DNA of 37,399 nt from the NCBI RefSeq assembly GCF_900107705.1, contig NZ_FNRE01000022.1, positions 1 through 37,399 of the forward strand. The letters are read 5' to 3'. The position numbers and the translations under genes were made by a program. Origin of the DNA: Prevotella sp. tc2-28 (lineage in GTDB: Bacteria; Bacteroidota; Bacteroidia; Bacteroidales; Bacteroidaceae). Shown piece after piece: positions 24,235 to 33,103 of the stretch. Positions within the stretch are counted from its first letter, which is position 1; every line of letters starts with the position of its first letter. Under the pieces are notes generated by a model, which was given only the letters and a program-made list of their open reading frames with translations, was not told the DNA's origin and did no database searches.

Positions 24235-25725
24235 TTATTGATTCTTTCTAAGCGTAGCTTTCCAAGCCGCATATGCAGCCTGATACTCCTCACGGTGAGC
24301 AGCATCAGGCTCAATAACCTGCAACTTATCCAACGATGCGAAAGCTTCGTTGCTATCCTTATAAATACCAGCTCCAATGCCAGCGCCCTTTGCGGCGCCC
24401 ACAGAGCCGTCGGTATCATAAAGTTCAATCGTTGCCCCACTGACGCCTGCCAATGTATTACGGAACAGAGGCGAAAGGAACATATTTGCTTTACCAGCAT
24501 GAATTTTTTTGATATCCATACCCATTTGTTGCATAATCTCCATTCCATAACAGAACGAAAAGACAATGCCTTCCTGAGCAGCTCGAACCAGATGTGCTTT
24601 GTTATGCTTATTAAAGTTCAAACCATTCACAGAGCATCCAATCTCCTTGTTTTCCAAGACGCGCTCTGCACCATTACCAAACGGCACTATAGTAACGCCC
24701 TCACTGCCAATGGGAACACTGGCAGCCAAATCATTCATATCAGCATAGCTGACATCTGGTGTGATGTTACGATGAACCCATGCATTCAAGATACCTGTTC
24801 CATTAATGCAAAGCAACACACCTAAGCGAGTTTGGTCAACGCGATGGTTCACATGAGCAAAGGTATTGACACGCGACTTCTTATCGTAGTTAACATCACC
24901 CAAGACACCATATACAACACCAGAAGTGCCGGCTGTTGCTGCTATCTCACCAGGATTCAAGACATTCAGCGAAAGTGCATTATTTGGCTGGTCTCCCCCC
25001 CTGTATGTAATTGGAGTTCCGGCCTTTAAACCAAGTTCTGCGGCGGCCTCTGCACTCACTTCACTTTGAACACTAAAGGTCGGCACGATATCACTGATAA
25101 TGGAAGAAGAGAATCCATAATAATCCATCAAGAAATCAGCAACCTTATTGTTCTTAAAGTCCCAGAACATACCTTCACTAAGACCGCTGACCGTTGTATT
25201 AACGGTTCCAGACAAACGCATGGCAATATAGTCACCAGGCAACATTATCTTATAAATCTTTTTATAAATCTCAGGTTCATTATCCTTTACCCATGCCAAC
25301 TTCGCTGCGGTAAAGTTACCGGGTGAGTTCAACAAGTGGCTTAGACATTGATCAGCGCCCAAGTCATTGAAAGCTTTTTCACCATAAGGTACAGCACGTG
25401 AGTCACACTAGATAATTGATGGACGAAGAGCCTTCAGATCATTATCAACACATACCAGTCCATGCATCTGATAGGATATTCCTATAGCCTTGATTTCATC
25501 GGCTTTTGCACCTGCATCCGACATAATTTTCTTAAGGCTCAATTTTGCATTGTCCCACCACATCTGCGGATCCTGTTCTGCCCAACCAGCTTTTACAGCC
25601 ATAATAGGAGCCTCTTTCTCTGGATAAAAAGCTGTTGCAACACATTTACCTGTGTCAGCATTAACTAACGATGCCTTGACCGAAGAACTGCCAACGTCAA
25701 AGCCCAATAGATATCTGTTTGTCAT
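24235..25725 (-). pseudogene. xylB: Xylulokinase (FGGY family) with in-frame TAG
   Basis: The frame encodes a 496-position FGGY carbohydrate kinase: YLLGFDVGSSSVKASLVNA (first phosphate motif), GISYQMHGLVCVD, TYRGGDQPNNALSLNV, AATAGTSGVVYGV (second phosphate motif) and GAAKGAGIGAGIY near the C-terminus. XylB phosphorylates D-xylulose with ATP. The sole defect seen is TAG at 25410-25408 (codon 106), in RPSII*CDSRAVPYG where family members have a Trp, so one TGG to TAG change explains it. Everything after it is intact, so the event is recent, or the base is a sequence error. TAG ends serA and fcl here, so general recoding is unlikely. The downstream fragment starts only at weak TTG/ATG codons. 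No xylA neighbour is present. Confidence 0.85.
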
Positions 25726-25862
25726 AATTAATTATATTTATACAACTTTATTATTATACGTTTTCACCGTCAAATTTCCCTAAATTATTTTTAAAAACCA
25801 ATTTTTTCCCCATTTTTTCTCATTTTTTTATCATTATTTGACTACAATTAAAAATAATTGTT

Positions 25863-25870
25863 TAACTTTG
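25863..25870 (+). promoter_or_regulatory. -7 box upstream of the exopolysaccharide cluster
   Basis: TAACTTTG matches TAnnTTTG, 43 bases upstream of the first gene. TTTG at 25837-25840 is 22 bases further up, slightly long for a -33 element. The 188-base gap to xylB is AT-rich with T and A tracts and holds no other visible feature. This is the only promoter I see for the 11-kb cluster. Confidence 0.55.
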
Positions 25871-25913
25871 CACCTTGGAATGATTAATCAAAGACAAAAG
25901 GTACCTTTTATAT

Positions 25914-26282
25914 ATGAAAAAGAAAATTCTTATATTGGATGATAAAGAGACCATTGCAAAGGTTCTCTCTATTTACCTAATGAGTGATTACGACGTACAA
26001 TGGTTGCCCGACGGTCTACAAGGAGTCAAATGGCTTCAGGCCGGAAATACGCCGGACTTGATTATCTCAGATATTCGTATGCCAGGCATGCGTGGCGATG
26101 ATTTCTTGGAATGGATTAAGCAGAATGAGCTTTTCCGTCACATCCCTGTTATCATGCTGTCAAGTGAGGATTCAACCAGCGAGCGCATCCGTCTATTAGA
26201 GATTGGAGCTATTGACTATATTGTCAAGCCATTTAACCCGATGGAATTAAAGATTAGAGTCAAGAAGATTCTTCCCAACTAA
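25914..26282 (+). CDS. Stand-alone response-regulator receiver
   Basis: The 122-residue protein is a single CheY-like receiver with no output domain. It has the acidic pair Asp9-Asp10 (ILILDDKE), phosphoacceptor Asp53 in LIISDIRMPGMRG, switch Ser83 in VIMLSSED and conserved Lys105 in YIVKPFNP, so it should be phosphorylatable by a histidine kinase not in this window. It opens the exopolysaccharide cluster and is 42 bases upstream of a sugar transferase that carries its own degenerate receiver. Regulation of the pathway through protein-protein contact is a reasonable inference. It is cytoplasmic and complete. Confidence 0.9.
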   Translation: MKKKILILDDKETIAKVLSIYLMSDYDVQWLPDGLQGVKWLQAGNTPDLIISDIRMPGMRGDDFLEWIKQNELFRHIPVIMLSSEDSTSERIRLLEIGAIDYIVKPFNPMELKIRVKKILPN

Positions 26283-26324
26283 GGATTTTATTATTCCTAT
26301 TTATATTTATATATAATGTAAAGC

Positions 26325-27530
26325 ATGTTAGGTGTAGTATATTTAGGTAGTAATGCAAGAACACAAGAGCGCTTAAAATATATTCCAGGGCAGTTGGTAC
26401 GTATGACCAATGCCTATAAAGAAGCTGCTCAGATTTGTACGCCGCACGTTGCCAATGAACATTTCTTGGTGTTCTTTGAACGTAACGTGCGAAGCGAGGA
26501 TATTACTGCCATCACCTATCTTCGCAAGAAATGCCGCAATGTTTACATTATCCTCATGACGGACACAATGAATCAGGAAGATCGCGATGTTTACATGAAA
26601 TGCGGCATCAACGACACCATCCATCAGGAAGCATCCGTTACCGAACTTAACAAGAAAATACAGTTTATTTCCGAACGTGAGAATATCCTGTTCGACGACG
26701 AAGCCCCCAAATATGGTATTTTGAAATTCAAAATACCCATTTGGAAACGTATCTTTGACATTATCTTCTCAAGCATTGCGATAATTATACTTTCTCCCGT
26801 ATTTATCTTGACTGCGATTGCAATTAAATTGGAAAGTAAAGGTCCCATTCTATTTAAGTCCAAACGCGTAGGGACCAACTACACCATATTTGATTTCTTA
26901 AAATTCCGCAGCATGTATACAGATGCGGAGCAACGTCTCAGTGAACTAAGCAAGGACCGCAACCAATATGCTGAGGCCAACGACAAAGAAGAGCCTAAAG
27001 CAACCATCACAGCACCATTAGGCGATCAGGCAGAAATGAGTATGATGGATATGGGACTGGAATCCGGAATGATGATTGGTGATGAGGAAATCATGCTCGT
27101 TGGCGACGATTTTGTTGTAGCAGAAAGTGACTTCGCCAAGAAGAAAGAGGATGAAATCAACAATGCCTTTGTAAAAATTGAGAACGACCCACGAGTCACA
27201 AAAGTAGGTCGATTCATTCGTAAATATAGTATTGACGAACTCCCACAGTTGTTCAACATTCTTAAGGGAGACATGTCTATCGTCGGGAATCGCCCTCTCC
27301 CACTCTATGAAGCAGAAAAACTAACTGCAGACTCCAGCATCGACCGTTTCATGGCACCTGCAGGTCTTACAGGTCTTTGGCAAGTGGAAGAACGAGGAAA
27401 AGGCGGCAACATGTCTGCAGAAGAACGGAAGCAACTGGATATCACCTATGGACAAACTTATAGTTTTATCCTTGACATGAAAATTATTTTCAGAACTTTA
27501 ACAGCCTTTGTACAAAAAGAAAATGTATAA
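26325..27530 (+). CDS. Polyprenyl-phosphate glycosyl-1-phosphate transferase with N-terminal pseudo-receiver
   Basis: The C-terminal part (about residues 137-401) is a bacterial sugar transferase (PF02397, WcaJ/PglC type) that puts the first sugar phosphate onto undecaprenyl phosphate: membrane hairpin RIFDIIFSSIAIIILSPVFILTAIAI, GPILFKSKRVG, FLKFRSMYTDAEQRL, NDPRVTKVGRFIRKYSIDELPQL, KGDMSIVGNRPLP and PAGLTGLWQV. Residues about 1-120 look like a receiver fold lacking the phosphoacceptor Asp (FLVFFERN, possibly Glu52 in its place) and the Lys (IHQEA). An insertion of about 70 residues, Met- and acid-rich (EMSMMDMG ... DDFVVAESDF), lies between residues 211 and 283. It has no N-terminal four-helix WcaJ domain. 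Confidence 0.88.
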   Translation: MLGVVYLGSNARTQERLKYIPGQLVRMTNAYKEAAQICTPHVANEHFLVFFERNVRSEDITAITYLRKKCRNVYIILMTDTMNQEDRDVYMKCGINDTIHQEASVTELNKKIQFISERENILFDDEAPKYGILKFKIPIWKRIFDIIFSSIAIIILSPVFILTAIAIKLESKGPILFKSKRVGTNYTIFDFLKFRSMYTDAEQRLSELSKDRNQYAEANDKEEPKATITAPLGDQAEMSMMDMGLESGMMIGDEEIMLVGDDFVVAESDFAKKKEDEINNAFVKIENDPRVTKVGRFIRKYSIDELPQLFNILKGDMSIVGNRPLPLYEAEKLTADSSIDRFMAPAGLTGLWQVEERGKGGNMSAEERKQLDITYGQTYSFILDMKIIFRTLTAFVQKENV

Positions 27531-27547
27531 AACTAAATATCATTATA

Positions 27548-28492
27548 ATGAGAAAAGCTAGAATCATATTCCTTACATTAGCTCTGGTTGGAACGGCATC
27601 GTTAAGTCATGCCCAATACAACAACAGTGGTATCAGCGCAGGTTTCTTTGACTCCAGCGAAAATGCCACCATTAATTTTTCATCGTTCCACCTGCCACCA
27701 TTATCGGTATTGTTTGAGAATGCCAAGCAGAATCCACAAATTTTAACCTTGGCAAAAGCTCAAGAAATTGCTCAGGCAGAAGTAGCCAAACAGAAACGGC
27801 ACATTTTCTCTTATGTGCATGGCCATGCCAGTTATAGTTATGGCAAGACAGACATGTGGGGCCAAGGATCTACTTCTTACAACTTGGTTCTACAGCAATT
27901 TCAAGGAAGTGAGCAGAGTTACTGGAATGTCGGTGTCAATCTTAATGTCCCATTGGAAGACATTCTTGATCTTGGCGCAGCTGTCAAACGTAAAAAATTG
28001 GCTGTCGACCAAGCTCGCATCCAGAAAGACTTGGCATTTGACAGACTGAAACAAGAGATTACCACGTTGTATATCAAGATTACGAACAATTTAGTAGCAC
28101 TTAAGACCTCTAGTGAAGCTGCTGCTATCTACCAAGGTGCTGGTGCTCTGAACCAAGAGGATTTCCACCAAGGCAATATGAGTATTGAAGCCTTCGCCCA
28201 AACTAAGATGCGCGAGATTGGTGTTGTTCAAGGCTATCAAAGTCTGCAAACAGAGATTACGACAGACATCATTACCTTGGAGATTCTGACTCATACGCCT
28301 ATTCTGACCAATACCACAACAGATATTAACCTAGAAGAAGAACAACTCTCTGAAAAAGAAATCAAGAAACAGAATCGTGCGGTAGAAAAGAAGATTAAGA
28401 AAGCTGCTGCTGCTGAAGAAAAGCGTTATCGCCAAATGGAAGAAGCAGAAAAGAAAGCAGAGAAGAAAGCAGCTAAAGCACAAAAAAAATAA
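27548..28492 (+). CDS. TolC/OEP-like outer-membrane protein with Lys-rich tail
   Basis: The 314-residue protein has a signal peptide (cleavage likely after SLSHA, residue 22) and one outer-membrane-efflux-type unit: LSVLFENAKQNPQILTLAKAQEIAQAEVAKQKR (helical start), FSYVHGHASYSYG (strand), YWNVGVNLNVPLEDILD (strand and turn) and the long helices VDQARIQKDLAFDRLKQEITTLY and IEAFAQTKMREIG. TolC subunits have two such units (about 430-480 residues); here there is one, followed by a highly charged coiled tail from about residue 270 (EKKIKKAAAAEEKRY ... KKAEKKAAKAQKK). It lies where a Wza-type export protein would be expected, 18 bases after the sugar transferase and 22 bases before the wzc-like gene, so it probably forms or supports the export channel. 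Confidence 0.7.
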   Translation: MRKARIIFLTLALVGTASLSHAQYNNSGISAGFFDSSENATINFSSFHLPPLSVLFENAKQNPQILTLAKAQEIAQAEVAKQKRHIFSYVHGHASYSYGKTDMWGQGSTSYNLVLQQFQGSEQSYWNVGVNLNVPLEDILDLGAAVKRKKLAVDQARIQKDLAFDRLKQEITTLYIKITNNLVALKTSSEAAAIYQGAGALNQEDFHQGNMSIEAFAQTKMREIGVVQGYQSLQTEITTDIITLEILTHTPILTNTTTDINLEEEQLSEKEIKKQNRAVEKKIKKAAAAEEKRYRQMEEAEKKAEKKAAKAQKK

Positions 28493-28513
28493 TAACCTCA
28501 ACAATTAGCAACT

Positions 28514-30694
28514 ATGGATTTATTTAGATATTTCGTTCGTTTTTTATACAAGATTCGTTGGTATCTAGCTATTTTACCAATGATAGCATTGATTGTCGCA
28601 TGGTTCCTTACTCGTAATATGGAGCGTATTTATGACACCAACACAACCATCTATACAGGTATGATTACTGGTTATAATTTGGAGGGCAGCGGCTCTGTAG
28701 GTGGCAATTCGCAAGCTAATATCACAAATTTAATGTTGATTATCACAACAGACAACACCATTCATGAAGTTGCCTTGCGTCTATTTGGTCGCTGTATGAT
28801 GTACGGTAATCCCAATAAAGATAACAACTACATCTCTGCAGAACATTTCCGTCAGTTAAATGCAATGGTTCCTGCAGAAGTCAAAGCATTGATTAATCAC
28901 AACAACGAGCAGCAGACGTATGCAAATTTAAAGGCATACGAGAAGCCCTCTCAAGCCAATTTCCTCTTTGGTATTCTGAACTACCATCCCTATTTTGGTA
29001 TCAACAATATCACTGCCAACTTGAAAGTCCTTCAGCTTAATAACAGTGATATTATTGACATCGGCTACTCTGCTAACGATGCAGGTATTGCCTATAACAC
29101 ATTGGATATCCTCAATGAAGTATTTGCTCGCCAATACCAACAAATCCGTTTCGGCGAGACCAACAATGTCATTCGTTTCTTCGAGAAGGAAGTTGCCCGT
29201 CTTTATAAGATTCTGACCAATGCTGAGGACGATTTGATTCGTTATAACATATCAAAGCGTATCATTAACTACGGCGAACAAACAAAAGCATTGACAGGTC
29301 TAGAAGCTCAGCAACAGAACTTCCGTAACGACCAATTGATGAACTACACCACTTCTAAGGCTTTGTTGGATTATTTGGAGCGTCAGTTAGGTAACCGCGC
29401 ACAGGTCATCCGTTCCAATCAGGAGTTTACGAATCAGGTTCGTGACATCTCACGTATCCAGTCTCGTATCTCCAACCTCCGACTGATGAGCAGCGAGAAC
29501 GGTGCACAAAACAACGAATCTCAGGAAGAGTTGGCCAAAGCACAACGTGATTTGCAACGAGCAACAGGTCGAGTTAGCCAACTTACAAAAGACATTGAGG
29601 CCTCAACATTTAGCACCGAGACTGGTGTGAGAGCCAACGATATGCTAAGCAGATGGTTGGAACAGCTTCTCTTGTTGGAGAAAACTAAGGCTGAAATGAC
29701 TGCCACAGATATCATGAAGAACAATCTGGACAGACAGTATCTGTTCTATGCACCCATTGGAGCCACTTTGGATCGCAAAGACCGTCATATTGGCTTTATC
29801 GAAGGGAACTACATGGAGATGCTGAAAGCATTGAATGCCGCCCGTTTGCGTCAGCAGAACCTACGCATGTCCACAGCTTCATTACGCGTCTTGAATCCAC
29901 CTATGTTCCCATTAAACGCACAGCCGACCAATCGTCTGATGATTCTTTTAGGAGCCTTCTTGCTGACATTTATGCTCACCACATTATGGTTCCTCATCAT
30001 CGAGATGCTTGACCGCACGCTCCGTGACCGCATGCGTTCTGAGCGCATCACGAAGGTTCCTGTAATGGGATGCTTCCCGAAAGAGAGCAATTTGCGCTAT
30101 CGTCGCTTCAACAAGACCATTGCCGACATGGCCATGAAACAGTTAAGCAAGGCTCTGCTCCCCCATTTCAAGGAAGGACAGCAGAACGTACTCAACCTGA
30201 TTTCTACAGACTCAGGCAATGGTAAGAGCTACCTGGCACAAGAGCTAGAGAACTACTGGATTTCCATCGGTTTACAAGTTCGTCGTCTGACTTATGATGA
30301 AGATTTCTTGTCAGAAGACAGTAAGTTCATCATGGCTAAGGACATCAAGGACCTTTGTCCTGATATTCTCCCCGATGAGATAGCAATCATCGAATATCCT
30401 AATCTGGACGACCACTCAATTGCTCCTGCCCTGTTAAATATGGGTACTATTAACTTGATGGTTACACGTGCAAACCGTACTTGGAAGGACGTCGACCAGA
30501 AAGCATTGAATGAGGTTCAGGCCATGTTAGATGAGGAACATAAGGATAGCCTTTACATGTATCTGACAGAAGCCAGTCGTTATGCGGTAGAAGAATTTGT
30601 CGGCCAACTCCCTCCATATACCAAGTTCAACAACTTTGTATATCGCATGTCACAGTTAGGTCTGACTGCTATTGAAAACGAACACGCTAAATAA
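28514..30694 (+). CDS. Wzc-like polysaccharide co-polymerase with degenerate kinase domain
   Basis: The 726-residue inner-membrane protein has a Wzz domain with membrane helices at about residues 14-32 and 475-500 (MILLGAFLLTFMLTTLWFLI) and a long periplasmic part with coiled coils (SQEELAKAQRDLQRATGRVSQLTKDIEAS). A P-loop domain follows, Walker A STDSGNGKSYLA with Lys571. A typical BY-kinase Walker A' (long hydrophobic run then DxD) is not obvious; LTYDEDFL may stand there, and the protein ends LTAIENEHAK without a tyrosine cluster. It therefore probably controls chain length and links polymerase to exporter, with autophosphorylation doubtful. The next gene starts immediately after its stop codon. 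Confidence 0.85.
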   Translation: MDLFRYFVRFLYKIRWYLAILPMIALIVAWFLTRNMERIYDTNTTIYTGMITGYNLEGSGSVGGNSQANITNLMLIITTDNTIHEVALRLFGRCMMYGNPNKDNNYISAEHFRQLNAMVPAEVKALINHNNEQQTYANLKAYEKPSQANFLFGILNYHPYFGINNITANLKVLQLNNSDIIDIGYSANDAGIAYNTLDILNEVFARQYQQIRFGETNNVIRFFEKEVARLYKILTNAEDDLIRYNISKRIINYGEQTKALTGLEAQQQNFRNDQLMNYTTSKALLDYLERQLGNRAQVIRSNQEFTNQVRDISRIQSRISNLRLMSSENGAQNNESQEELAKAQRDLQRATGRVSQLTKDIEASTFSTETGVRANDMLSRWLEQLLLLEKTKAEMTATDIMKNNLDRQYLFYAPIGATLDRKDRHIGFIEGNYMEMLKALNAARLRQQNLRMSTASLRVLNPPMFPLNAQPTNRLMILLGAFLLTFMLTTLWFLIIEMLDRTLRDRMRSERITKVPVMGCFPKESNLRYRRFNKTIADMAMKQLSKALLPHFKEGQQNVLNLISTDSGNGKSYLAQELENYWISIGLQVRRLTYDEDFLSEDSKFIMAKDIKDLCPDILPDEIAIIEYPNLDDHSIAPALLNMGTINLMVTRANRTWKDVDQKALNEVQAMLDEEHKDSLYMYLTEASRYAVEEFVGQLPPYTKFNNFVYRMSQLGLTAIENEHAK

Positions 30695-32248
30695 ATGGCT
30701 AATACAGCATTTAGAACTTATGCGCAAGAGCATGGAGGAAGAGTTTTTATACTCTTTCTCCTGTTTTTGCTGGCTATTTACCAGTTCGCCAGTGCAGGAT
30801 TTAGCGCTTTTGCAATCATCTGCATCCTGCCTTTATTTATCATTGCAATTCTTGCAGCATTCCGATATCGAATGTTCATTTTCTGGACATTATGTATTGT
30901 AAACTTCTTTATTCAATTCAAGAACATGCCTGAATTACCTATACCGGTATCTCTTCCTAATGAGTTATTAGAGATATCCCTTTTGGTATTGGCAATTATT
31001 GACCTAGGGTCTCATCAATTCGAACGCACAGCAAATACCATGCTATTTGCATTGCTTATATGGTGCGGTTTTTGTACCTTAGAAGTCTTTAACGACACCT
31101 GTGATCTGGGAATTAATATTGGAGCATGGTACACCGGAGCACGTTTGCTGGCATTTCAACTCTTGTATGCGTTTCTAGTTTATATCCTATATATCAATAG
31201 TCCCAAATTACTCATCCAATATTTCTTTGTTTGGGGCCTATTATCCCTATTTGCTGTCTTTTGGGTTTGGAAACAGCAGAATTTTGGATTTACTGCTACA
31301 GAGAACGCGTGGATACAAACACGTGGTAGAAGCACGCATATCTTACAAGCAGGAACCCTTATCCGATATTTCTCTACTTTTAGTGATGCAGCCAACTTCG
31401 GTGTCATGATGGCCTCTACGGCAGTGGCATTTATTATTTTCGCTATTACAACAAAGATTAGGAAACATCGTTATTTTTTCCTTCTTGTTGGTATTGGATG
31501 TGCTTGGGCGATGTTCCCCTCTGGTACACGAACGGCAATCGCCTGTTTAATGGCTGGTTTTATAGCATACATCTTCTTGTCAAAGTCATTTAAAATAGCC
31601 ATTCCATTTACAATTGTATTTGTCCTATTTGTATTTATGCTTGTTTTTACGAACATTGGCAACGGAAATGGACAGATTCGACGAATGAGAAGTGCATTTA
31701 ATAGGAACGACGCATCAGCTGGTGCCCGTGCAGCGAATCAGGATGTCATGAAGAAGTATCTCCAAGATGCCCCATGGGGTATTGGTATCGGAATAGGATA
31801 CGAAAATGTGCCCGCTAACAACAAATATAGAAAATTATCTACTATCCCACCAGACTCTGAATATGTCTTTATTTGGCAGCATACAGGAATTATTGGTATT
31901 ACTATCTTTATCATTTCAATGCTTATCATGCTAGGCTGTGCATGTTGGATAGTATTATTTAAAATAAAGAGTCCTTCTTTACGAGGCATTGGTGCAGGGC
32001 TATGTTGTGCCTTTGTTTCCCAACAATTAGGAGGTTATGGCAATCAGGTATTGATGCAGTTTCCTAACTGTCTCATTATATATGGAGGACTCAGCCTCGT
32101 ATACGCTTTACCATATATGGAAAAGGAATGGATTGAATATGAATCGAATATTTTAGCAAAACAAGAGGAGAAAAAGCGAATTCGTCTAGAAAAGATAGAA
32201 AAAATGCGCGTTAAGCCATGGTACAGTCGGATATACAAATATCTATAA
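30695..32248 (+). CDS. O-antigen ligase/polymerase-like membrane protein (Wzy candidate)
   Basis: The 517-residue protein has about ten to twelve hydrophobic segments, starting with VFILFLLFLLAIYQFASAGFS and ending before a Lys/Arg-rich cytoplasmic tail (LAKQEEKKRIRLEKIEKMRV). A long periplasmic loop around residues 320-395 with RAANQDVMKKYLQDAPWGIGIG and IPPDSEYVFIWQHTGIIG matches the pattern of O-antigen ligase (Wzy_C) family proteins, where Arg and His in that loop matter. In a cluster with Wzc and Wzx homologues it is most likely the repeat-unit polymerase. It starts directly after the wzc-like stop, and its end overlaps the next gene by 31 bases. Confidence 0.8.
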   Translation: MANTAFRTYAQEHGGRVFILFLLFLLAIYQFASAGFSAFAIICILPLFIIAILAAFRYRMFIFWTLCIVNFFIQFKNMPELPIPVSLPNELLEISLLVLAIIDLGSHQFERTANTMLFALLIWCGFCTLEVFNDTCDLGINIGAWYTGARLLAFQLLYAFLVYILYINSPKLLIQYFFVWGLLSLFAVFWVWKQQNFGFTATENAWIQTRGRSTHILQAGTLIRYFSTFSDAANFGVMMASTAVAFIIFAITTKIRKHRYFFLLVGIGCAWAMFPSGTRTAIACLMAGFIAYIFLSKSFKIAIPFTIVFVLFVFMLVFTNIGNGNGQIRRMRSAFNRNDASAGARAANQDVMKKYLQDAPWGIGIGIGYENVPANNKYRKLSTIPPDSEYVFIWQHTGIIGITIFIISMLIMLGCACWIVLFKIKSPSLRGIGAGLCCAFVSQQLGGYGNQVLMQFPNCLIIYGGLSLVYALPYMEKEWIEYESNILAKQEEKKRIRLEKIEKMRVKPWYSRIYKYL

Positions 32249-33096
32249 TTACCATCAATTACAATGGACTCGCAGATACTTGTGCATTAATTGAGACAAT
32301 CCCTTTCAATGACTATCCATTGGAAGTGATTGTCGTTGATAATGCATCCTCAGAAGACGAAGCGACACATATTGAACAACGATATCCAAAAATTAAGGTT
32401 ATTCGTAGTAAAAAAAATCTTGGATTTGCAGGAGGCAACAATCTTGGTATCCAAGCCGCACTAGGCAAGTACCTATTCTTTGTAAATAACGATACTATTT
32501 TCAAGGAATTCAATATCCAGTCGCTCGTAGAACGACTGGAATCAAATTCAAGAATAGGCATGGTGTGCCCCAAAATACGATTTGCATGGGGTTCATGCCC
32601 TATTCAGTTTGCTGGTTACACTCCACTATCCCGTATTACACTGCGCAACAAAGCTATCGGCTATGGCGAAGAGGATTTAGGACAATACGACAATGCCCAT
32701 TCTACGCCTTATGCTCATGGAGCAGCAATGATGGTTAAGCGCGAAGCTATTGAGCGAGCAGGCCTGATGCCCGAGTGTTATTTCCTCTATTACGAGGAGC
32801 TGGACTGGTCTATGATGATACGACGCGCCGGCTACGAAATATGGTATGAACCGACATGTACCATCTATCACAAGGAAAGCCAAGCCACCGGACAGGAAAG
32901 TTCACTCCGAACCTATTACATCACTCGCAACCGATTGCTGTTCGCTAAGCGCAACCAACAAGGTGCCACTAAGTATCTAACATATTTATACCTGATAGCA
33001 CTCGTTGCCTCTAAAGACGTTTTGAAACAGACTTTCCGAGGCCGTCTTGATTTAGTTCAAGCCACTTTCCACGGAATTAGAACCTTTATAAAATAA
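32218..33096 (+). CDS. Family 2 glycosyltransferase (rhamnosyltransferase-like)
   Basis: The 292-residue GT-A protein has ISIITINYNGLADTCALIETI, EVIVVDNASSEDEATHIE, NLGFAGGNNLGIQAALGKYLFFVNNDT (DXD-like NND) and YFLYYEELDWSMMIRRAGYEIWYEP (ED motif with catalytic Asp) followed by a C-terminal amphipathic segment with RNRLLFAKR. This layout is that of the WcaA/rhamnosyltransferase-like GT2s of polysaccharide clusters; it would add one sugar to the lipid-linked repeat unit at the cytoplasmic face. The donor cannot be read from sequence. ATG 32218 overlaps the previous gene by 31 bases; no later ATG precedes the first conserved strand. Confidence 0.88.
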   Translation: MVQSDIQISIITINYNGLADTCALIETIPFNDYPLEVIVVDNASSEDEATHIEQRYPKIKVIRSKKNLGFAGGNNLGIQAALGKYLFFVNNDTIFKEFNIQSLVERLESNSRIGMVCPKIRFAWGSCPIQFAGYTPLSRITLRNKAIGYGEEDLGQYDNAHSTPYAHGAAMMVKREAIERAGLMPECYFLYYEELDWSMMIRRAGYEIWYEPTCTIYHKESQATGQESSLRTYYITRNRLLFAKRNQQGATKYLTYLYLIALVASKDVLKQTFRGRLDLVQATFHGIRTFIK

Positions 33097-33103
33097 ATGG
33101 CTT

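Noticed and set aside
24235..25725. TAG recoded as an amino acid in this genome
   Set aside because: TAG is the natural stop of serA, fcl and the glycosyltransferase ending at 34270, so a single nonsense change in xylB is simpler.
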